From CAYLHF01 sp964383365 (lineage in GTDB: Bacteria > Bacteroidota > Rhodothermia > Rhodothermales > UBA10348): DNA of 14,794 nucleotides. The translations under genes and the position numbers were made by a program. The notes below the pieces were generated by a model. It saw only the letters and a program-made list of their open reading frames with translations. It did not search any database and was not told the origin of the DNA. The stretch covers positions 1-14,794 of the forward strand of contig CAYLHF010000053.1 of NCBI GenBank assembly GCA_964383365.1, read 5' to 3'. This document shows, piece after piece, positions 1 through 5,879 of this stretch; position 1 is the stretch's first letter, and each line of letters starts with the position of its first letter.

Positions 1-34
1 AAGGAGGGCCGGGCCGCAGCCGTATGGTCATTTC

Positions 35-814
35 TCAGGACGCGTTCCGATTCGTGGAGACAACATCGCGGAGACGGGCTGCACCGCTTCTACTGGCACG
101 CTCCATCGTTCCATCAACAAGGAAAACTTCGTACGTAGCGTCGTAGCACTTCTCAATCGTACGGACGCGGTCGAGACGGATGAATGTGCTGCGATGAATC
201 CGAATAAATTCGTTTGGATCGAGCCAATCCTCCAACTCCTTCATCCTTACGGACACGAGGTGTCGCGACTGATCGGTCAGAATTTCCGAATAGTCTCCGG
301 CTGCTTTGATCCGGACGATGTCTGCCGTTGGCACCCTCACGGTTTTACCTCTTTCCCGTACGAAAATCTGTCGTAACGGCTCTGACTTTCGTGGCAGCAT
401 GGCGAACCGTTCGTGTGATACGGGTCCATATCTACAGATGCGATCGACGGCCTTTTCAAACCGAACTTTCCCGAACGGCTTCAATAAATAATCGATCGCC
501 TGCAGTTCGAAGGCCGTCACTGCATATTCTTCGAAAGCCGTCGTAAAGACAATCATTGTCTCAGGAGAAGCGACGTCGGCCACGTCAATGCCGGACATGG
601 TCGGCATCCGAATATCCAGAAACATAAGATCCGGTCGCACCTTGTTCATCACATCGAGCGCCTCGCGACCGTTTTTCGCCTCGCCGACACAGACGAGGCG
701 GTCGTCCCGGAGGACCAGGCGACGAAGCTTGTCTCGCGCCAGGGGTTCATCGTCCACAATCAGTGTCCGAAGACGACGCTCCTTCTGTACCTGTAATTCA
801 GGATTTGATTTCAT
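35..814 (-). CDS. LytTR-family response regulator
   Basis: Cytoplasmic DNA-binding response regulator of the LytR/AlgR type, 259 aa. The receiver domain spans about residues 15-130. It has the acidic pair D21-D22, the phospho-acceptor D67 in FLDIRMP, the switch threonines T91/T92 and the conserved K112 in LLKPF. A LytTR DNA-binding domain fills about residues 148-252, with the typical stretches KTVRVPTADIVRI and RIHRSTFIRLDRV. The start is an ATG at 814, preceded by a good Shine-Dalgarno (AGAGGA, 820-825, 5-nt spacer), one of the few clear ones in the window. It overlaps the upstream kinase gene by 17 bp, which implies translational coupling and a cognate pair. By family logic, phosphorylation by the kinase would promote binding to direct-repeat sites at target promoters. 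Targets are not evident here. The family call is secure; the physiological role is unknown. Confidence 0.95.
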   Translation of the reverse strand: MKSNPELQVQKERRLRTLIVDDEPLARDKLRRLVLRDDRLVCVGEAKNGREALDVMNKVRPDLMFLDIRMPTMSGIDVADVASPETMIVFTTAFEEYAVTAFELQAIDYLLKPFGKVRFEKAVDRICRYGPVSHERFAMLPRKSEPLRQIFVRERGKTVRVPTADIVRIKAAGDYSEILTDQSRHLVSVRMKELEDWLDPNEFIRIHRSTFIRLDRVRTIEKCYDATYEVFLVDGTMERASRSGAARLRDVVSTNRNAS

Positions 815-1901
815 CGTCTTCCTCTTGCGGGTGAACGGGAATCAGAATGCGTGCCGAGACTCCGCGATCCTGACGATTTCTGATCGTCAGGACGGCATCG
901 ATTCCGTAGAGCATCTCCAGTCTGTGCCGCAAATTTTTCAGGCCGCTGCCTGACGCAGAATCATGACCGGCCGCCATTCCCGATCCATCATCGACGATGG
1001 CAATACAGAGTTCTTCCTCGTTCGATTCGACTTCGATACGGATGGACCCGCCTTCCTCCTGATCGGCCATTCCGTGAATAAATGCATTCTCGACCAGCGG
1101 CTGGATCACGAATGCCGGGACTCGAATGCCACGTGCGCCTGGGTCCATATGCATGGATACGTGCACGCGATCACCAAATCGGATGCGTTGAAGCGCCACG
1201 TAGTCCTCGACGAATCGCCATTCCTCCTCGAGCGACACCATCTGAGTATTTCGATCCCGAATGGCATAACGCAGGAGATCACCGAGCATCTCTATTGCGT
1301 CGGACGCCCGGATCGGATCCGTTTCAATGAGCGATCCTGCCGTGTGAAGCGCGTTGAAAAGAAAGTGAGGATGAAGTTGACTGCGCATCGCGTCGAGTCG
1401 AGCCGTCGCTGCAAGCCGTTCGGCGTCGGCCGTCTTTTGCCTCTGGGCCCGTAGTTGAATACTGATCCGAACGGCATACGACACTCCGGCAAACAGCACG
1501 TAAAGCCACGTTCCCATGAACATGCGCCAGTACACCGTTCGCGTCGAGAACGACATATCCATCAGGTTTCCGCCGTCCCACACGATCTCCATGGCAATCG
1601 TGGAGACCATCCAACAAGCAGCAAACAGTATCGCAGTCACCACGTGTAGGCCAACGAGGGCCGGCCTCAATTCGCCGTGCCATCGAACGAACTTCGTGAG
1701 TTTCCAGACACCGTACCCCAGCACGGAGGCTACCAGCGTGGTAATTCCCCCGATCACTGCCGCAGATTGAATCGGGACGTCCCCCTGTCCCCATCCGTAC
1801 GTAAACAGGGTCCATATCAGAAAAAACGCAAGCCACCCAAGCGCAACGATCCATTCAGATCGCATCCGGCCGGGAAATGAAACAGAGTCGATTACAGTCA
1901 T
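798..1901 (-). CDS. LytS/YehU-type sensor histidine kinase
   Basis: Inner-membrane sensor kinase, 367 aa from the chosen ATG at 1901. Four hydrophobic segments (about residues 17-35, 45-66, 84-104 and 126-146) are followed by a short linker and the His_kinase dimerisation motif LHPHFLFN (residues 176-183, with H179 the expected phosphorylated histidine). The ATPase domain has an N-box QPLVENAFIHG (267-277, N272), a G1 box DDGSGM (304-309) and a G2 box GSGLKNLRHRL (318-328). No extracellular or PAS sensing domain is visible, so the signal is probably sensed in or near the membrane. The frame is open upstream to a TTG at 1958, but that start would lie inside a perfect palindrome and adds a non-conserved leader. 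An ATG at 1865 is another possibility. No Shine-Dalgarno decides the start. The gene overlaps the response regulator by 17 bp. Family confidence is high, start confidence moderate. Confidence 0.93.
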   Translation of the reverse strand: MTVIDSVSFPGRMRSEWIVALGWLAFFLIWTLFTYGWGQGDVPIQSAAVIGGITTLVASVLGYGVWKLTKFVRWHGELRPALVGLHVVTAILFAACWMVSTIAMEIVWDGGNLMDMSFSTRTVYWRMFMGTWLYVLFAGVSYAVRISIQLRAQRQKTADAERLAATARLDAMRSQLHPHFLFNALHTAGSLIETDPIRASDAIEMLGDLLRYAIRDRNTQMVSLEEEWRFVEDYVALQRIRFGDRVHVSMHMDPGARGIRVPAFVIQPLVENAFIHGMADQEEGGSIRIEVESNEEELCIAIVDDGSGMAAGHDSASGSGLKNLRHRLEMLYGIDAVLTIRNRQDRGVSARILIPVHPQEEDDEIKS

Positions 1902-1928
1902 CACGGTTACAGCATACCCAATTGCCTC

Positions 1929-1958
1929 AGTATACCCATAACACTCGGGTCCGGCCAA
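1929..1958 (-). promoter_or_regulatory. Candidate promoter of the kinase/regulator operon
   Basis: Reading the minus strand, TTGGCC (1958-1953) is followed after 18 nt by TATACT (1934-1929). That is 4/6 and 5/6 matches to the sigma-70 -35 and -10 consensus. It would start transcription near 1922, about 20 nt before the kinase ATG at 1901. The -35 hexamer lies in the centre of a 28-bp palindrome, so a protein bound there would block or tune the promoter. Principal sigma factors of Bacteroidota prefer different boxes, so this is only a candidate. Confidence 0.33.
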
Positions 1959-1972
1959 TTGGCCGGACCCGA
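1945..1972. repeat. Perfect 28-bp palindrome
   Basis: Half-site TCGGGTCCGGCCAA is followed directly by its exact reverse complement, centred between 1958 and 1959, with no spacer. It lies between the NHL gene stop (2014) and the kinase start (1901). It could be the stem of a terminator for the NHL gene, but no T-run follows on either strand. It could equally be an operator for a dimeric regulator over the kinase promoter. The symmetry is seen directly; the function is inferred. Confidence 0.9.
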
Positions 1973-2013
1973 TCCCTCCCCCTCAAGGCGCACTACAGAT
2001 AAGAACAGGGGTG

Positions 2014-3249
2014 TCACAGGGTACCCAGTTCAGCCAACTTGTCCTTCGCATTTTGATTTTCAGGATTGCGCTTGAGCGATTTATTGTAAAACTCGATCGC
2101 CAGCGCCTTTTTCCCCTGGTTCAGATACGCCTCTGCCAGCGAATCGTACACATTGAAGGAATTCGGATAGGTCTCCACGTTGAGTTCAAACACTTTCTCG
2201 GCCGCCTCCATCTGGCTCTGATTCATGAGTGTATACCCGAACACGTTTATCGATCTCTCCGCAAAAGGAGATAACGATCCGCGCGCGCTGACAAATTTTC
2301 TGAAGGCGTTTTCGAGCCCCTTCACACCATCCCTGGAAAGACCCTCCTCCATAACGTCCGTCACGGAGGCCAGTCTGAGAAGACGAACATTAGCCAATGG
2401 CACAGGCGGCACATCAACACCTGGCAATGTCCGGTTGATGTAGTCATTTACGTAGAGTCGGTCGTTGGCCGATGGATGCACGGCGATACCGTTGGGAAAA
2501 ACAAAGGCGGCATCGAGTCCCTTTCCATCGACCTCGGCAAATGCACCCGTACCCGCAACGAGATCAACATCACCGTCCACGGATACACGATAGATCTTGT
2601 TCGACTGGAATGCCGTCACATAAAGCGCACCCTGAGCGGTTGCGATGTGTCCGTTGCCAGGTCCAGGAATTGTTGCCAACACACGCGGCGTCCCGTCAGG
2701 CGCCAGCCGAAGTACATTTCCATCGCTGAAATTTACGACGTACAGCAGACTGTCCGGTCCCGTAGTAATACCGTTGGGACAGTTGAAAAGACTGCTCTCT
2801 GAGTACGTCTTTGCAATATGATCGTCGGATATTCTGCTGACGTAGTTCCCGATGCAATTTACTACGAATACCCCGCCGTCCGGCGCAATCGTAATGCCCA
2901 CCGGCCCGTTGAGCCCTTCTTCCACCCACGGCTTATGATGACCGGATCGATCAATAATCGAAATGGAGTTACCGTAGAAATTCGATTGCAGCAGATTGCC
3001 CCGACGGTCGAAATAATTTCCGGATGGACCATACAGACCGGTTGCAAATTTACTGACGCGTCCGTCCGGTTTGATTCTCCAGACCGTATCCATGAAGTCG
3101 GCCGAGTAGATATTTCCGATCCGGTCAACGGCAATACCTCCAACTCCGCCGACCAATGAATCGGCTAGAGTGAGCACCCTTGACACCTGTGCTGTGGACG
3201 TTAGTGAAGTCACTACAGTAAGCAGAAAAAGATAGAACAATCGTTTCAT
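2014..3249 (-). CDS. Exported NHL/SMP-30-like beta-propeller protein with C-terminal TPR tail
   Basis: 411 aa. A signal peptide (about residues 1-20, MKRLFYLFLLTVVTSLTSTA) predicts export. Residues about 25-290 contain repeating blade-like units of the kind GPVGITIAPDGGVFVVN, CPNGITTGPDSLLYVVN and FPNGIAVHPSANDRLYVND, typical of NHL/SMP-30 six-bladed propellers. The C-terminal part (about 300-411) is helical and ends in a TPR-like pair around AAEKVFELNVETYPNSFNVY and AIEFYNKSLKRNPENQNAK. That tail is common at the ends of Bacteroidota periplasmic hydrolases and reporter proteins. No metal-binding lactonase residues can be assigned confidently, so enzymatic activity is not claimed; a binding or scaffold role is as likely. 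The gene starts at an ATG without a visible Shine-Dalgarno. It is divergent from the carbonic anhydrase gene and upstream of the kinase on the same strand, separated by the 28-bp palindrome. Confidence 0.88.
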   Translation of the reverse strand: MKRLFYLFLLTVVTSLTSTAQVSRVLTLADSLVGGVGGIAVDRIGNIYSADFMDTVWRIKPDGRVSKFATGLYGPSGNYFDRRGNLLQSNFYGNSISIIDRSGHHKPWVEEGLNGPVGITIAPDGGVFVVNCIGNYVSRISDDHIAKTYSESSLFNCPNGITTGPDSLLYVVNFSDGNVLRLAPDGTPRVLATIPGPGNGHIATAQGALYVTAFQSNKIYRVSVDGDVDLVAGTGAFAEVDGKGLDAAFVFPNGIAVHPSANDRLYVNDYINRTLPGVDVPPVPLANVRLLRLASVTDVMEEGLSRDGVKGLENAFRKFVSARGSLSPFAERSINVFGYTLMNQSQMEAAEKVFELNVETYPNSFNVYDSLAEAYLNQGKKALAIEFYNKSLKRNPENQNAKDKLAELGTL

Positions 3250-3536
3250 GGAGGCAGGCAGATTGATGGCAGGATTGGGTGTGAGAGATCACGTCCGAAT
3301 GGAGTCGGACCGAGAAGTCAACACTAATAAAAGCCGGCAGGCGCTCTGATTAAAGCCATCTACCGACGCTTCATGTCGATTGACCGGATTACGCCCATCA
3401 TTGTATGCCTGAGCGTCCGAGGAGGTATGCGTTTTCAGACGCGAACGATCGATTTTTCCATTGAGCTACTGCAATGGACCCTCAATTTGTATCTTACTCT
3501 ACCCAGATCAATCATCACGAAGCTTGCACCTGACCC
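3250..3536. promoter_or_regulatory. Divergent intergenic region with two short inverted repeats
   Basis: This 287-bp spacer lies between the divergent NHL and carbonic anhydrase genes and holds no credible ORF. It contains GTCCGA-6 nt-TCGGAC (3293-3310), a possible hairpin or operator in the leader of the NHL gene. It also contains CCATTG-8 nt-CAATGG (3458-3477), about 60 bp before the carbonic anhydrase start. A weak sigma-70-like pair on the plus strand is TTGACC (3380-3385), an 18-nt spacer and TATGCC (3404-3409). Both genes must be expressed from here, but the exact promoters cannot be fixed from sequence alone. Confidence 0.4.
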
Positions 3537-4316
3537 ATGATATTTCGCCAGACACCCGCTCTTCTCTTAAGTATGTTCGCTCTTCTGTTCATGAGCGCTT
3601 GTGATAACAAAAATTCGGATAAGACGTCCCATGATGAAAGTGCCCATTGGGGGTACTCGGGAGAATCCGGTCCGGCGCACTGGGCAGACCTCGACCCGTC
3701 GTTTAGTGTGTGTGGTACCGGAACGGTTCAGTCACCCATCAACATCACAAATGCGTCAACGGCTGATCTGGCCAATCCTGTACTTCATTATGAAGCAACG
3801 CCGATCCACGTAATCAACAATGGACACACGATTGAGCAGGAATATGAAGAGGGGAGCTACATGACGCTCGATGGAAAACGGTTCGACCTGCTTCAATTTC
3901 ATTTTCATTCTCCCAGTGAGAATACCGTTGACGGAGCACCGTTTGCGATTGAAATGCATCTGGTACACAAGAGCGCCGATGGAGCACTCGCCGTGATCGC
4001 CGTATTCATCCGGGAAGGGGCGCAGAACAATCATTTCGACCCGGTCTGGAGTCATATGCCCACCGAAGAAGCCACGATAACTGCCGAGGGGTCGGTATCT
4101 GCCGAAGATCTTCTCCCCGTCTCGCAGACGACCTACCGATTCCCGGGGTCGCTCACCACCCCTCCCTGTACCGAAGGTGTCGAGTGGATCGCCATGACTA
4201 CACCGGTCGAGATGTCAGCCTCTCAGATCTCATCCTTCCGGGCTGTTTATAACGGAAACAACCGCCCCGTGCAGGAGCTCAACGGAAGAACCCTCCAGAT
4301 AGATACAACACCATGA
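3537..4316 (+). CDS. Alpha-class carbonic anhydrase, lipoprotein
   Basis: 259 aa, predicted to catalyse reversible hydration of CO2 to bicarbonate at the cell envelope. The N-terminus has a lipoprotein signal ending in the lipobox MSAC (C22), so the mature protein should be lipid-anchored in the periplasm or on the surface. Alpha-class hallmarks are all present. The three zinc histidines are H122 and H124 in QFHFH and H141 in EMHLVH. The proton-shuttle histidine is H97 in NNGH. The gatekeeper threonine is T207 in SLTTPPC. C59 and C211 are positioned for the conserved disulphide, and QSPINI matches the usual early motif. Length fits bacterial periplasmic alpha enzymes (about 230-260 aa). The ATG has no clear Shine-Dalgarno. 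The stop codon overlaps the first unit of a 35-bp tandem repeat that leads into the acyltransferase gene, so co-transcription is possible. The active site appears intact. Confidence 0.95.
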   Translation: MIFRQTPALLLSMFALLFMSACDNKNSDKTSHDESAHWGYSGESGPAHWADLDPSFSVCGTGTVQSPINITNASTADLANPVLHYEATPIHVINNGHTIEQEYEEGSYMTLDGKRFDLLQFHFHSPSENTVDGAPFAIEMHLVHKSADGALAVIAVFIREGAQNNHFDPVWSHMPTEEATITAEGSVSAEDLLPVSQTTYRFPGSLTTPPCTEGVEWIAMTTPVEMSASQISSFRAVYNGNNRPVQELNGRTLQIDTTP

Positions 4317-4389
4317 ACGTGAGCTTCACGACTGAATGTTGAATCGGATGAACGTGAGCTTCACGGCTGAATGTTGAATCGGATGAACG
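4313..4389 (+). repeat. 35-bp tandem duplication spanning a stop and a start codon
   Basis: Two head-to-tail 35-bp units (4313-4347 and 4348-4382) differ at one base (ACGACTG versus ACGGCTG). A third copy begins for 7 bases (4383-4389). Each unit contains CGTGA-GCT-TCACG, a small perfect hairpin. Unit 1 includes the carbonic anhydrase stop codon (4314-4316) and unit 2 includes the acyltransferase ATG at 4371. The likely origin is replication slippage at the gene junction. Confidence 0.95.
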
Positions 4390-5432
4390 AGAGGCGATTC
4401 GATGTCGATTGGATCCGGGTGGGGGCTCTCGGACTCCTCATTGTCTATCACGTCGTTGTGACATTCCAGCCCTGGGCCAGAATGATCTATTTCCCTCGAA
4501 GCAACGATTCACTGGAGGGCATCTGGATCGTCATGGCCATGATCAACGTCTGGCGTATCCCCATCCTTTTTTTGATTTCCGGCATGGGCGTCCGATTCGC
4601 GATGGAACGCAGAGACTGGAGGCAGCTTCTGACCGACCGAACGAAGCGAATTCTCCTTCCGCTCGTCTTTGGATTCTTCTTCGTCTGTCCGGTTAGCGTA
4701 TATGTGACCCAGACATTTTATGGAGATGTGCTTTCGTACGTGCCGAACCTCGGACATCTGTGGTTCTTGGCCAACATCTATCTCTATGTACTGGTGCTGA
4801 GTCCAATCCTGATTTATTTGAAGGATCGACCGGACAATATGTTGTTTCGTCTATCGAAGAGGGTCCTGCGTTTCCGCGGTGGGATTCTGCTTGCGGCCGT
4901 TCCTCTGATCGTCGAATCGTTGATCATCCGCCCGACCGATTTCCCTTCATACGCGGCCACATCACACGGTTTTTGGCTCGGGATCGTCTGTTTTTTTGTC
5001 GGTTTTACTTTTGTATCGACTCCAGACGCTTTCTGGCGGGCGGTGGGACGGATCCGCACAATCTCACTTTCAATCGCCGTGGTGCTGTACATCGTGCGGC
5101 TCGTCGTTTTACAACTTCAACACATTCCACCCGGACTCGAAGCATTCGAATCCATGAATTGGATGCTGGCCATTCTTGGATTTGCCTCCAGACATCTCAA
5201 CGTACCATCTGAAAAACTCAGCCGGTACAGTCGGGCCGTGTATCCGGTCTATATCATCCATCTCCCCGTCCAGTTTGCGCTGGCAACGGTCATCCTCTTG
5301 CTGCCGGTCCCGGCGCCCGTCCTTCTCCTACTGCTCCTCGGTGGAACGTTCAGCATCAGCTATCTGATCTACGCCCTCCTGCTTGACCAATCCAACTGGA
5401 TTCGTCCACTATTCGGAATGAAGCGCGTTTGA
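4371..5432 (+). CDS. Acyltransferase-3 family integral membrane protein
   Basis: 353 aa from the ATG at 4371, or 349 aa from the in-frame ATG at 4383. No Shine-Dalgarno decides between them, and both lie in or next to the tandem repeat. The protein has about ten hydrophobic segments. It opens with the acyltransferase-3 signature RRFDVDWIRV, and R16 and H27 form the family R-X10-H motif at the end of the first membrane helix. Members transfer acetyl or other acyl groups to sugars of surface polysaccharides, or succinyl groups to periplasmic glucans (OpgC-like). The FGFFFVCPVSVYV and LGHLWFLANIYLYVL segments fit the OpgC-like branch, but the substrate cannot be read from sequence. It lies 54 bp downstream of the carbonic anhydrase gene and may be co-transcribed. 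It ends 40 bp from the convergent DUF6504-like gene with no obvious terminator between them. Confidence 0.9.
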   Translation: MLNRMNERRFDVDWIRVGALGLLIVYHVVVTFQPWARMIYFPRSNDSLEGIWIVMAMINVWRIPILFLISGMGVRFAMERRDWRQLLTDRTKRILLPLVFGFFFVCPVSVYVTQTFYGDVLSYVPNLGHLWFLANIYLYVLVLSPILIYLKDRPDNMLFRLSKRVLRFRGGILLAAVPLIVESLIIRPTDFPSYAATSHGFWLGIVCFFVGFTFVSTPDAFWRAVGRIRTISLSIAVVLYIVRLVVLQLQHIPPGLEAFESMNWMLAILGFASRHLNVPSEKLSRYSRAVYPVYIIHLPVQFALATVILLLPVPAPVLLLLLLGGTFSISYLIYALLLDQSNWIRPLFGMKRV

Positions 5433-5472
5433 GACCTGACTTGCTTCGTCACAATCCATCGCTACGAGGCAC

Positions 5473-5706
5473 TCAGTCCTGCTCGCGGGTCAGAACCCAG
5501 TCATCGCCCGAGCGGTAGATGTCGAAGGTGCCGCCGGAGGTGGCGACACGGAAACAGACGCGGCGCTCTTCGTCTGCCCACCATTTTCCCTGCACCACCC
5601 AGGCATCGACCAGACTCCGGACGCGGTGTACCCGGCCGTTCCACCGGATGAGAACCGGCCAACCGCGGGTGACTTCGACTTCGATGGGTTCGAATCGGCG
5701 CTTCAT
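5473..5706 (-). CDS. Small DUF6504-like protein
   Basis: 77 aa starting at MKRRFEPIEVEV. The protein is basic and rich in beta-type residues, with the pattern LIRWNGRVHRVRSLVDAW, GKWW, then RVCFRVATSGGTFDIYRSGDDW. This resembles the DUF6504 family of uncharacterised small proteins, which in other bacteria are often found near error-prone polymerase genes (from memory, not checked). No such neighbour is seen here. The open frame continues upstream to 5967, but that extension is low-complexity, Arg/Gly/Pro-rich and antisense to the start of the neighbouring gene. The family motif begins exactly at the ATG at 5706, so the short start is chosen. It is divergent from the DUF5107 gene and convergent with the acyltransferase. 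Function is unknown. Confidence 0.75.
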   Translation of the reverse strand: MKRRFEPIEVEVTRGWPVLIRWNGRVHRVRSLVDAWVVQGKWWADEERRVCFRVATSGGTFDIYRSGDDWVLTREQD

Positions 5707-5879
5707 GGACCTGGCGCAAAAACAGATGGGGAGGGCGTGATGTGGACGGCGGGGACGCAACGTAGGTCCCATCCTGCAGCCAGTCAATATGTGCGTGTGG
5801 GGCAAAATGATTTGCGCTTTTCCCCGGCTTCCGGTAGCATGGGTTCCTCCCGCTCTCCGGCATTTTCCCCGGTACTGCC
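5707..5879. promoter_or_regulatory. Divergent intergenic region ahead of the glycan cluster
   Basis: This 173-bp region must carry the promoter of the cluster starting at 5880 and that of the DUF6504-like gene. The direct repeat TTTTCCCCGG occurs at 5818-5827 and 5863-5872, 45 bp apart. GCATGG and CCATGC form an inverted pair around 5838-5883, with the second arm covering the start codon. No consensus sigma-70 boxes or Bacteroidota-type TAnnTTTG box could be assigned confidently. Confidence 0.35.

Noticed and set aside
1899..1958. Upstream TTG start for the sensor kinase.
   Set aside because: It would place the start codon inside the 28-bp palindrome and over the candidate promoter, adding 19 residues with no family character.
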